DNA of 64,000 nt. Origin: Fodinibacter sp963747405 (GTDB taxonomy: Bacteria > Actinomycetota > Actinomycetes > Actinomycetales > Dermatophilaceae). How positions within the stretch are numbered: position 1 is the first letter of the stretch; every line of letters begins with the position of its first letter. The position numbers and the translations under genes were made by a program. Positions 9,734-17,832 of this stretch are shown in pieces. The notes under the pieces were generated by a model. That model did not search any database and was not told where the DNA came from. It saw only the letters and a program-made list of their open reading frames with translations. The DNA lies in contig CAVVFG010000018.1 of NCBI GenBank assembly GCA_963747405.1, forward strand, positions 1-64,000. The letters run 5' to 3'.

Positions 9734-10685
9734 GCGCACCATTGTGTCGGTCGGGTCGCCGGTCCGACGACGCGGCCTCCTCGACCAGGTCCACCGCGCG
9801 GTCGACGAGGTCCTCCCACGCTCCGGCGAACCGGTCCAGCCAGGTGACCCTCGAGTCGGCACCGAACCACGACTCCTGGCGGCGCACCAGCCGCCGCGTG
9901 CGCAGCGCGGTGTCGGCGACGGCATCCGCCGTGCTCATCGTGCCGTCGAGCACCGCGAGCGCCTGCGCGTAGCCGACGGCCCGGCTGGCGGTGCGCCCCT
10001 CGCGCAGGCCGAGGTCGACCAGCCCCCGGGTCTCGTCCACCAGCCCGGCGTCGAACATCCGCCGGGCCCGGCGGTCGACCCGCACGTCGAGCACCTCCCG
10101 CTCGGCGCGCAGCCCGAGGAGCACGGTGGGCCGCACGAAGTCGCGGGTGGGCATGGTGGCGCTGAACGGGCGCCCGGTCAGGGCGATCACCTCGAGGGCC
10201 CGCACCACGCGCCGGGCGTTGTGGGGCTCGATCGCCTCGGCCGCGGCCGGGTCGGCCGCGCGCAGCTCGGTGAGCAGCACGGCCACCCCCTCCCGCTCCA
10301 GCCGCTCCTGAAGGGCGGACCGCACGGCGGGGTCGGTCGGCGGGATCTCGAGGCGGTCCAGGGCCGCCCGCACGTAGAGCCCCGACCCACCCGCGACGAC
10401 GGGGACCCGACCCCGCGCGAGGACCGCCTCGATGTCGGCGCGAGCGTGCCGCTGGTAGGAGGCGACGCTGGCCTCCTGGGTGACGTCGAGCACGTCGAGC
10501 TGGTGGTGCGGCACGCCCCCGCGCTCCCCGAGCGGGACCTTCGCGGTGCCGATGTCCATCCCCCGGTAGAGCTGGGCGGCGTCGGCGCCGACCACCTCAC
10601 CGCCCAGCCGCCGGGCCAGGGCGATCGCGAGGTCGGACTTCCCGGTGGCGGTCGGCCCGACCACGGCGACCACGAGTCGCTCCAC
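9726..10685 (-). CDS. miaA: tRNA dimethylallyltransferase
   Basis: Transfers a dimethylallyl group to N6 of A37 in tRNAs reading UNN codons, the substrate of MiaB encoded 3 kb upstream. The 319-residue product has the P-loop GPTATGKSD near the start, the DAAQLYRGMDIGTAK substrate motif, PHHQLDVLD, and GGSGLYVRA. The length is normal. It lies one base after the peptide deformylase stop and overlaps dapF at its end, forming def-miaA-dapF. Confidence 0.97.
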   Translation of the reverse strand: MERLVVAVVGPTATGKSDLAIALARRLGGEVVGADAAQLYRGMDIGTAKVPLGERGGVPHHQLDVLDVTQEASVASYQRHARADIEAVLARGRVPVVAGGSGLYVRAALDRLEIPPTDPAVRSALQERLEREGVAVLLTELRAADPAAAEAIEPHNARRVVRALEVIALTGRPFSATMPTRDFVRPTVLLGLRAEREVLDVRVDRRARRMFDAGLVDETRGLVDLGLREGRTASRAVGYAQALAVLDGTMSTADAVADTALRTRRLVRRQESWFGADSRVTWLDRFAGAWEDLVDRAVDLVEEAASSDRRPDRHNGAHG

Positions 10686-10686
10686 G

Positions 10687-11292
10687 TCAGTCGCTGCGCT
10701 CGTCCTCGGGGGTCTCGTCGTCGTGGCCGAACGGGTCGCGGTCCTCCCCTGGCATCCAGGTGAGGCCCGGCACCCCCCAGCCGTGGCCCTTGACGGCCTT
10801 GCGTGCCCTGCGCAGCCACTTGCCGGTGAGCCGGTCGATGTACAAGAACCCGTTGAGGTGGTCGTACTCGTGCTGCAGCATCCGGGCGAACCAGCCGGTG
10901 GCCTCGTAGTGCAGCTCGGCGCCGTCGAGGTCCTGCCCGGTGAGGGAGGCCGCCTCCCCGCGGCGCAGGGGGTACGACTCGCCCGGTACGGACAGGCACC
11001 CCTCGACCTCCTCGTGCGGGTCGGGCTCGCCGACGATGGGCTTGGCCGAGGTGAGGTAGGGGTTGATCACGACGCCGCGCGGCGGGATGCCGTCGTCGTT
11101 GGTGAGCTGCCAGGTGAAGATCCGCAGGCCCACCCCCACCTGGGGCGCGGCCAGGCCGACACCGCGCGCGGCATCCATGGTGTCGAACATGTCGGCGACC
11201 AGCTCGCGGATGCCGTCGTCGATGACCTCGACGGCCTGGGCGCGCCGGTGCAGGACGGGTTCCCCGGTGATGACGACTGGTCGGATGGCCAT
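10687..11292 (-). CDS. def: Peptide deformylase
   Basis: Removes the formyl group from nascent proteins. All three signature motifs are intact: GVGLAAPQVG, EGCLSVPGE (metal-ligand Cys) and QHEYDHLNG (two metal-ligand His and the catalytic Glu). The start giving MAIRPVVITGEPVLH is chosen over an upstream methionine because the family begins here. The C-terminal 25-30 residues are an acidic extension common in actinobacterial deformylases. It is the first gene of the def-miaA-dapF run and is divergent from the fusion flavoprotein gene. Confidence 0.95.
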   Translation of the reverse strand: MAIRPVVITGEPVLHRRAQAVEVIDDGIRELVADMFDTMDAARGVGLAAPQVGVGLRIFTWQLTNDDGIPPRGVVINPYLTSAKPIVGEPDPHEEVEGCLSVPGESYPLRRGEAASLTGQDLDGAELHYEATGWFARMLQHEYDHLNGFLYIDRLTGKWLRRARKAVKGHGWGVPGLTWMPGEDRDPFGHDDETPEDERSD

Positions 11293-11366
11293 GCGGGTGA
11301 TTCTGACAGAGCCCGAACCTGCATCCGACGGCGACGTCGGGAGCCACACACTCCTACGATCGTGCG

Positions 11367-13022
11367 ATGAACCCCGCCATCGTCCTCGTGGCCCCCGAGC
11401 ACGCCGCCTTCCTCACCGACGAGTTCGGTCGCTACCGGCGTGACTACGACGTGCTGACGACCACCTCCGTGGAGCAGGCCGAGGAGGTGGCCAGCGCGGT
11501 GGTGGCCGACGGCGGCCAGGTCGCCATGTTCGTCTCCGAGTCGCAGCTGCCCGGCTACCACGTGCTCGAGGCGTTCGCGCTCTGGCGCACGGTGGTCCCC
11601 ACCTCGCGCCGGCTGGTCGCCGCGCACTGGTCGCACTTCCTGGCCGACGCGCCGGCGCTGCGCGGCGGGCTCGCCAAGGGCAAGTACGACGCCTTCCTGC
11701 TGATGCCGCGGGGGGTTCGCGACGAGGAGTTCCACACCGCGGTGTGCGAGCTGCTGTCCGACTGGGGCTCGACGGTGGCGGCCCCCGAGGTCGACACGGT
11801 GCGGATCGTCACCCCGGCCCCCGACGCACTGACCCAGGCGATCCGCGACTTCCTCGACCGGATGGGGATGCCGAACCGCACCTACTCCCCCGACAGCGAG
11901 CAGGGCCGCGACGTGGTCGAGCGCGCCGGTGGCGCACCGGTCTTCCCGCTGGTCGAGGCGGTCGACCGCGAGATCTTCTCGCCGACCAGCGTGCGGGACG
12001 TCGCGCTGCGCGCCTTCGGCACCCCGACCGACATCGAGCTGGATGCCGTGGTCGACGTGGCCGTCGTCGGCGCCGGTCCCGCCGGGCTCGCCGCCGCGGT
12101 CTACGCGTCGTCGGAGGGACTGACCACGGTCGTGCTCGAGTCGGAGGCGGTGGGCGGCCAGGCCGGCACGTCGTCGATGATCCGCAACTACCTCGGCTTC
12201 CCACGGGGCATCTCGGGGATGCGGCTGGCACAGCGGGCCCGCAACCAGGCGATCCGGTTCGGCACGCGCTTCTTCACCGGGTGGTCGGTCACCGAGCTCG
12301 AGGTCGGCACCGACGGCGAGCCGTTCGTGCTGCACACCGACGGCGGTGACGTGCGGGCCCGCGCCGTCGTGGTGTCGGCCGGCGTCACGTACCGCAAACT
12401 GAGGGTGCCGTCGGTCGAGGCGCTCGTCGGCCTCGGCGTCTACTACGGCAGCGCAATGAGCGCGGCCCGCGAGCTGGAGGGCTACGACGTGGTCGTCGTG
12501 GGCGGCGGCAACTCCGCCGGGCAGGCCGCCATCCACCTGTCGAAGTTCGCCCGGTCGGTGACCATCGTGGTGCGGCGCGAGGGTCTCGAGGCGACCATGT
12601 CGTCGTACCTGGTCGGCGAGATCGCGTACAACCCGCGCATCAACGTGCTGCCCTGCTCCCAGGTCGTCGACGGCGGTGGAGAGGGGCGCCTGGAGTGGAT
12701 CGGAGTGCGCGACACCACCACGGGCGAGGTGAGCCGACGCGAGTGCCGAGGGCTGTTCCTGCTGCTCGGCGCCGAGCCGCGCTGCGACTGGCTGCCGCCG
12801 GCGCTCGCGCGTGACGCGCGCGGCTTCGTCCTGACCGGGCGGGACATCCCCACGTCGCGGTGGGTGGCCGGGCTGCCGCCGGCGAACCTGGAGACGACCG
12901 TGCCCGGCGTGTTCGCCGCCGGCGACATCCGGGCGGGGTCGATGAAGCGGGTCGCCTCGGCCAGCGGGGAGGGCGCCTCCGTCGTGCCCCTCGTGCACGG
13001 CTGGCTCGACCCGACCAGCTGA
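11367..13022 (+). CDS. Receiver-like / thioredoxin-reductase-like fusion flavoprotein
   Basis: A 551-residue fusion. Residues 1-130 resemble a response-regulator receiver fold, but the position of the phosphorylated aspartate reads FVSESQLPG, so it probably cannot be phosphorylated. Residues 230-545 are a thioredoxin-reductase-type FAD/NADPH module: FAD motif VVGAGPAGLAAA, GGQAGTSSMIRNYLGFP, NADPH motif VVGGGNSAGQAA and the FAD-ribityl motif FAAGDIR. The redox Cys-x-x-Cys normally ahead of the NADPH site is replaced by VYYGSAMSA, so it cannot act as a classic thioredoxin reductase. Electrons may pass to another acceptor. Database entries of similar architecture are known to me, but their function is not. 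Confidence 0.8.
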   Translation: MNPAIVLVAPEHAAFLTDEFGRYRRDYDVLTTTSVEQAEEVASAVVADGGQVAMFVSESQLPGYHVLEAFALWRTVVPTSRRLVAAHWSHFLADAPALRGGLAKGKYDAFLLMPRGVRDEEFHTAVCELLSDWGSTVAAPEVDTVRIVTPAPDALTQAIRDFLDRMGMPNRTYSPDSEQGRDVVERAGGAPVFPLVEAVDREIFSPTSVRDVALRAFGTPTDIELDAVVDVAVVGAGPAGLAAAVYASSEGLTTVVLESEAVGGQAGTSSMIRNYLGFPRGISGMRLAQRARNQAIRFGTRFFTGWSVTELEVGTDGEPFVLHTDGGDVRARAVVVSAGVTYRKLRVPSVEALVGLGVYYGSAMSAARELEGYDVVVVGGGNSAGQAAIHLSKFARSVTIVVRREGLEATMSSYLVGEIAYNPRINVLPCSQVVDGGGEGRLEWIGVRDTTTGEVSRRECRGLFLLLGAEPRCDWLPPALARDARGFVLTGRDIPTSRWVAGLPPANLETTVPGVFAAGDIRAGSMKRVASASGEGASVVPLVHGWLDPTS

Positions 13023-13113
13023 GCGTGTCAAAGGGGTGGCGCGCACGCCGTTACTGGCGTCTACTGGAGGGACTCCCCACGGGGAGCCCTGTTCCCGAGC
13101 GAGAGGAGGCCGC

Positions 13114-13305
13114 GTGAGTTTCTCTGACAGCGCCAAGGAGAAGCTTTCCGGGCTGGCCGAAGACCACCCCGACCAGGTCGAGAAGTTCAGCGACCAGGCC
13201 ATCGAGCGCGGCGGCGATGCCGTCGACAGCACGACTGGTGGCAAGTACGCCGAACAGGTCGACCAGGCACAGGCGAAGGCCGACGGGGCCATCGGCGAGC
13301 CCTGA
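13114..13305 (+). CDS. Small MT0933-like antitoxin family protein
   Basis: A 63-residue soluble, charged, helical protein beginning MSFSDSAKEKLSGLAEDHPD and containing KYAEQVDQAQAKAD. This matches the actinobacterial MT0933-like antitoxin family. The GTG start is fixed by a strong ribosome-binding site (GAGAGGAGG) seven bases upstream, so a longer reading from an upstream codon is not needed. No toxin-like partner is adjacent, so a toxin-antitoxin role is unsupported here. A strong terminator follows directly. Confidence 0.75.
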   Translation: MSFSDSAKEKLSGLAEDHPDQVEKFSDQAIERGGDAVDSTTGGKYAEQVDQAQAKADGAIGEP

Positions 13306-13323
13306 GCACCTCCGACGACGCAA

Positions 13324-13356
13324 CCGAGGCCCCCGACCACCGGTCGGGGGCCTCGG
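13324..13356. terminator. Bidirectional hairpin terminator
   Basis: A perfect 15-bp inverted repeat (CCGAGGCCCCCGACC / GGTCGGGGGCCTCGG) with a three-base loop, 18 bases after the small antitoxin-like gene and 42 bases beyond the miaB stop on the other strand. It can serve both converging transcripts. There is no clear U-run, as is common in GC-rich actinobacteria. Confidence 0.85.
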
Positions 13357-13398
13357 CCGTGGGTGGGGTCGGGTGGGGCCGGGTCGGGCGGGCCGGGG

Positions 13399-14916
13399 TC
13401 AGGTCGAGCAGGCGGTGGCCGAGTCGGCCGGGGCGCTCGGGCGGCCCACCGACGGCATGCCCAGCGACACCGCCGGCTTGCCGGGCACCGGGGCGTCCTG
13501 CAGCGCCGCCCAGGCGTCACCGCCACGAGTGCGGCGCACTGCATAGGCCCCGCCCTGCACGCCGCTGTCGGCGACCAGGTGGTGCGGGGCACCGTAGGTG
13601 ACCGCGACCGTGACCACGTCGCCGGGGCGCGGGCGCTCAGAGCCCTCGGGCACCGCGAAGTGCACGAGCCGGTTGTCGCGGGCCCGGCCGGACAGCCGCG
13701 CGGTGGCACCGTCCTTGCGGCCCTCACCGGGCGAGACGAGCACTTCGACCTCGCTGCCCTCGACGGTGCGGTTCTCGGCCCAGGACACCCGTTCCTGCAG
13801 CTCGATGAGCCGGTCGAACCGCTCCTGCACCACGGCCTTGGGCACCTGGTCGGCCATCGTCGCGGCGGGCGTACCGGCCCGCACGGAGTACTGGAAGGTG
13901 AACGCGCTGGAGAACCGGCTGGCCTCGACCACCCTCAGGGTCTGCGCGAAGTCGTCCTCGGTCTCGCCCGGGAAGCCCACGATGAGGTCGGTGGTGATGG
14001 CGGCGTCGGGGATGGCGGCGCGCACCCTGTCGATGATGTCGAGGAACCTCTCGCTGCGGTAGGAGCGGCGCATCGCCTTGAGCACCCGGTCGGAGCCGGA
14101 CTGCAGCGGCATGTGCAGGCTGGGCATCACGTTGGGCGTCTGCGCCATCGCGGCGATGACGTCGTCGGTGAACGCCGCCGGGTGTGGGCTGGTGAACCGC
14201 ACCCGCTCGAGGCCCTCGACCTCTCCGCAGGCGCGCAGCAGCTTGCCGAAGGCCAGCCGGTCGCCGAACTCGACGCCGTAGGTGTTGACGTTCTGGCCGA
14301 GCAGGGTCACCTCGACGACGCCCTGGGCGACCAGCGCCTCCACCTCGCCGAGGATCTCGCCCGGGCGCCGGTCCTGCTCCTTGCCACGCAGGCTCGGCAC
14401 GATGCAGAACGTGCAGGTGTTGTTGCAGCCCACCGAGATCGACACCCAGCCGGCGATGGCCGAGTCGCGGCGGGTGGGCAGCGTGGAGGGGAAGGTCTCG
14501 AGCGACTCGAGGATCTCGACCTCGGCGCGCTTGTTGTGCCGGGCCCGGTCGAGCAGCGCCGGCAGGCTGCCGATGTTGTGGGTGCCGAAGACGACGTCGA
14601 CCCAGGGGGCGCGCTCGACGATGGTCGCGCGGTCCTTCTGGGCCAGGCACCCGCCGACCGCGATCTGCAGGTCGGGGTTCGCGGTCTTCGCCGGGCGCAG
14701 CTGGCCCAGGTTGCCGTAGAGCTTGTTGTCGGCGTTCTCGCGCACCGCGCAGGTGTTGAAGACCACGACGTCGGCGACGGCGGGACGGCGGTCGGCCGGC
14801 ACGCTGGCGAGGTCGACGTAGCCGGCCGTCTCGAGCAGCCCGGCGAGGCGCTCGGAGTCGTGCACGTTCATCTGGCACCCGTGGGTGCGCACGTCGTAGG
14901 TCTTCGCGGTAGTCAT
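13399..14916 (-). CDS. miaB: tRNA-2-methylthio-N6-dimethylallyladenosine synthase
   Basis: Radical-SAM methylthiotransferase that adds the 2-methylthio group to i6A37 made by MiaA. The 505-residue product has the N-terminal UPF0004 domain with its cysteines (THGCQMN, FNTCAVRENA, GGCLAQ), the radical-SAM cluster CNNTCTFCIVP, and a C-terminal TRAM domain. The ATG giving MTTAKTYDVRTHGCQMN is chosen because it places the first cysteine motif at the usual position. It is separated from recA/recX by the ATP-grasp operon and pseudogenes, an insertion in the more common actinobacterial order. Confidence 0.97.
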   Translation of the reverse strand: MTTAKTYDVRTHGCQMNVHDSERLAGLLETAGYVDLASVPADRRPAVADVVVFNTCAVRENADNKLYGNLGQLRPAKTANPDLQIAVGGCLAQKDRATIVERAPWVDVVFGTHNIGSLPALLDRARHNKRAEVEILESLETFPSTLPTRRDSAIAGWVSISVGCNNTCTFCIVPSLRGKEQDRRPGEILGEVEALVAQGVVEVTLLGQNVNTYGVEFGDRLAFGKLLRACGEVEGLERVRFTSPHPAAFTDDVIAAMAQTPNVMPSLHMPLQSGSDRVLKAMRRSYRSERFLDIIDRVRAAIPDAAITTDLIVGFPGETEDDFAQTLRVVEASRFSSAFTFQYSVRAGTPAATMADQVPKAVVQERFDRLIELQERVSWAENRTVEGSEVEVLVSPGEGRKDGATARLSGRARDNRLVHFAVPEGSERPRPGDVVTVAVTYGAPHHLVADSGVQGGAYAVRRTRGGDAWAALQDAPVPGKPAVSLGMPSVGRPSAPADSATACST

Positions 14917-14939
14917 GGCGCCACCAAGGGTACGAGCCG

Positions 14940-15162
14940 ATGCCGTCACGCGCGGAATCCCGGCGGATAGCTTCCGCACCATCGCGCACCCGGTGCGCAT
15001 CCGCGTGCTCGAGCTGTTGGCCGGGCTGGCCACCCAGCGCCGTGAGGGAGGGGAGGTGGTCTACTCCCTGGCCCTGCCTGCCGTGAAGGACCTGCTCACG
15101 AGCGCCCGCGCCATCCTCGAGACCCAGAACGCCGACCAGGGCGGCCTGGTCGACGACATCAC
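14940..15162 (+). pseudogene. ArsR-family regulator remnant
   Basis: In one frame the strand reads DSFRTIAHPVRIRVLELLA, the classic N-terminus of an ArsR/SmtB regulator, directly fused to QRREGGEVVYSLALPAVKDLLTSARAILE, its classic C-terminus. The about 40 residues between them, which hold the recognition helix, are deleted. The product could not bind DNA as the family does. It lies just upstream of the SulP remnant, and ArsR-SulP neighbours are familiar in actinobacteria, so both probably decayed together. Confidence 0.72.
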
Positions 15163-15164
15163 GC

Positions 15165-16075
15165 CCGGCGATGCCGCACTCGCCCCGCGCCGACCTGGTC
15201 GCCGGCGTCACCGTGGGGGTCCTGGTGCCGATCGTCGCCGAGCACGGGGCCAGCGGTGTGGTCGTCGTGGGGCTGATGGCCGGGCTGCTCCCTCGTCGCC
15301 ATGGGGCTGGCCGGCGCCGGCCGCTACGTGCGGTTCATCCCGCTGCCCGTCATCGAGGGGTCACCCTCGGCTTCGCCGCGCTGATCGCCCCGCAGCAGGT
15401 GCCCTCGGCGCTCGGCGCCCGACCTCGCCGCCCTGGCCCTGAGCGGCGGTGTCGCGGCCCTGATCCTGCTCGGCGCCCGGCTGCATCCCGCCGTGCCGGT
15501 GGCTCTGCTCGCGGTGGTCGCGGCGCCCTCGCGGCGCTCGAGAGCCTGCTGTCGGCGACCGTCGCCGACGCGATGAGCGTGTCGACGCGCCACGACCCCG
15601 ACCGCGAGCTCTTCGGGCAGCGGCTGGCGGCCGTCGTGCACTCGCTCGTGCTCCTGCTCGTGGTGCTGGCCCTGGCGCCGGTGGTCGGGTGGCTCCCGCT
15701 CGCGGCGCTGGCGGGCGTGCTCGTCGCCACCGCGGTGCGGATGGTCGAGGTGTGGAGCCTGCGCGCCCTGGTGCGCGCGTTGCGCAGCGACGCCTTCGTG
15801 CTCGCCCTGACCTTCCTGGCCACGGCGGTGCTCGACCTCGCCACCGCGGTCGTGCCGGGCATCGTCACCGCGGGCGCCGGGCGCTGGAGTCCCGCGGCGT
15901 CACGGTACCGCTCTCCGGGATGCCGGCCCGATTCGTGCCGCGGCTGGAGGCCACCGGCATCTCCGAGCACCTCAGCGGGCTGCACCACGTCTTCGAGCAC
16001 ACGCCCGACGCCATCGCCCACGCCCGGCGACACGTGGCCCGCGACGGCCACCACGCGCCGGCGGTCAGGCCAGCC
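15165..16075 (+). pseudogene. SulP-family anion transporter remnant
   Basis: Broken pieces of a SulP (sulfate/bicarbonate-type) transporter appear in order but in different frames. They are RADLVAGVTVGVLVP, then GAGRYVRFIPLPVIEGFTLG, then LLSATVADAM with a long hydrophobic run through ALAPVVGWLPLAALAGVLVA, then a STAS-domain end (GVTVPLSGMPARF, RLEATGISEHL). At least three frame changes and several deletions are needed to join them, and the total is roughly half the family length. The end runs into the transglutaminase gene on the other strand. It is non-functional as a transporter. Confidence 0.78.
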
Positions 16076-16904
16076 GGGTGATCGTGACGACGACCTCCAG
16101 CGAGGCCTTGGCCCGGCCCGAGTAGATGCCCTTGAACGGCGGCACGTCCTCGTAGTCACGCCCCCGGGCGACGACCACGTGGTCACGCCCGACCTCGGTG
16201 CCGTTGGTGGGGTCGAGCGCGATCCAGCCGGCATCCCAGAACTCGACCCAGGCGTGGCTCTCGCCCTTGCTGGTGTCGCCGACGGCGGAGTCCTTGCGCG
16301 GCACGAGGTAGCCCGAGACGTAGCGGGCCGGCACGCCGAGGCTGCGCAGCGCCCCGACGGTGATGTGGGCGAAGTCCTGGCAGACGCCCGACCGCTCGGC
16401 CCAGGCGTCCTCACCACGGCTGTGCACCCCGGTGGCGCCGGGCTGGTAGCGCAGCTCGGCGCGCACCAGGGCGCTCAGCTCCTCGGCGGCGGCGCGCGGC
16501 GTCGGTAGGCCGCGCACGGCATCCGCCAGGTCGGTGACACCCCGCCCGGGCTTGGTGCGGGCCGAGAGCATCAGCCACTCGTAGCTGCGGTCCTGCACGG
16601 CGGGGTCGCGCACGGCGTCCCAGCCGAGCGACGGCTCGTGCCGCTCGACCGGCGTGCGCTCGACCGTCGAGATCGCCTCGATGTCGAGCCGCTCGTGCTC
16701 GGCCAGGCTCTCCATCGCCATGACGTGGGTGCCCCAGTGGTCGCGGTAGACGTTGCTCCAGGTCATCGGCCGGATCCGGATCCGGTTCTCGAGGGTGGTC
16801 TGGCCCGGCTCGTTGAGCGGCGTCATCCGCAGCTCGTTGTGCGCGGCCCGCACCCGGCCGTCGTAGGCCAGGGACGTCGTGTGCACGATGCGCCACCGCC
16901 GCAC
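16065..16904 (-). CDS. Transglutaminase-like cysteine protease family protein
   Basis: A 279-residue member of the bacterial transglutaminase-like family with an N-terminal beta domain (RIVHTTSLAYDG) and a papain-like core. The triad is visible as Cys in ERSGVCQDFAH, His in ESHAWVEFW and Asp in LDPTNGT. It probably cleaves or forms peptide/isopeptide bonds in the cytoplasm; no signal peptide is seen. The GTG start lies one base after the alpha-E stop. It is the last gene of the ATP-grasp / alpha-E / transglutaminase operon, an arrangement repeatedly seen in bacteria and thought to make and break a peptide product, still uncharacterised. Confidence 0.88.
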   Translation of the reverse strand: MRRWRIVHTTSLAYDGRVRAAHNELRMTPLNEPGQTTLENRIRIRPMTWSNVYRDHWGTHVMAMESLAEHERLDIEAISTVERTPVERHEPSLGWDAVRDPAVQDRSYEWLMLSARTKPGRGVTDLADAVRGLPTPRAAAEELSALVRAELRYQPGATGVHSRGEDAWAERSGVCQDFAHITVGALRSLGVPARYVSGYLVPRKDSAVGDTSKGESHAWVEFWDAGWIALDPTNGTEVGRDHVVVARGRDYEDVPPFKGIYSGRAKASLEVVVTITRLA

Positions 16905-16905
16905 C

Positions 16906-17832
16906 TCAGAACACCCCGTCCTTGGTCCAGGTCTGCAGCGGTCCGGACTGGAAGTAGCGCTGGGCGATGGCCTGCGAGCTGGCCGTGACGGCGCCCTGCA
17001 CCCGCTGCATCTGGGCCGGCAGGTCGGCGATGACGTCGGACGTCGCCCGGTACTCCAGCGAGGTGCGGATCCGGCCCAGCTGCCGCCGCGCCTCGTCGGG
17101 CACCCCGATCCGCTCCTGCTGCGGCGCCAGGGCGTCCAGGCGGCGCTCGGCCTCGGACAGCGCGAACAGCACCGACCGGGGGAACTCCCGGTCGAGCACG
17201 AGGAAGGCGGCGGCCCGGTCGTCGCTGAGCAGGCCGCGCTGGCTGCGCATGAACGCCTGCTGCGCACCGCAGCTCGACAGCACGACCGACCACGGTGCTC
17301 CCGCGCGCGGCAGGCCACCGGTGGCGACCAGCCGGGCCGTCATGTCGGCCCGCTCGAGGCTGCGGCCGAGCACGAGGAAGTCCCAGGCCTCGTCGTGAGA
17401 CATGGTGGAGTCGGCGATGCCGCTCACCAGGGCCGCCCGCTCACGCACCCACGACAGGTGCCGCTCGGTGGCGACGGTGCGGCCGAAGCCGTGCCAGCGG
17501 TGCCAGGTGGTGTTGATGCCCTCCCACAGCTCGGTCGAGAGGGTCTCGCGGGCGCGGCGCGCGTTCTCGCGGGCCGCGAACCAGGCCCCGGTGATCGAGC
17601 TCGCGTTCGAGCGGTCGAAGACCAGGGCGGCGCTCACGTCGGTGAACCCGACGTCGCCCTCGAACGGCATCCCCATGATCACCGAGAGCACCGTGCGCGC
17701 CGCACTGGACTCGTCGGCGCCGGGGTCCTCGAGCAGCTGCAGGCGCAGCACGTCGACGATGCGGGCGGTGCCGTCGGCGCGCTCGGTGTAGCGGCCGATC
17801 CAGAACAGCGACTCGGCGATCCGGCTCAGCAT
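16906..17832 (-). CDS. Alpha-E domain protein
   Basis: A 308-residue, mostly helical protein of the alpha-E family, recognisable by its start MLSRIAESLFWIGRYTERAD and the repeated arginine and acidic helices. No enzymatic motif is known for this family. It always occurs with a circularly permuted ATP-grasp and a transglutaminase, as here. Its start overlaps the ATP-grasp end by seven bases, so expression is coupled. It may be a scaffold or acceptor for the peptide-forming reaction; that is inference. Confidence 0.88.
   Translation of the reverse strand: MLSRIAESLFWIGRYTERADGTARIVDVLRLQLLEDPGADESSAARTVLSVIMGMPFEGDVGFTDVSAALVFDRSNASSITGAWFAARENARRARETLSTELWEGINTTWHRWHGFGRTVATERHLSWVRERAALVSGIADSTMSHDEAWDFLVLGRSLERADMTARLVATGGLPRAGAPWSVVLSSCGAQQAFMRSQRGLLSDDRAAAFLVLDREFPRSVLFALSEAERRLDALAPQQERIGVPDEARRQLGRIRTSLEYRATSDVIADLPAQMQRVQGAVTASSQAIAQRYFQSGPLQTWTKDGVF

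Noticed and set aside
13114..13305. Toxin-antitoxin pair at the MT0933-like gene
   Set aside because: No toxin-like partner lies beside it; the neighbours are a terminator and miaB.
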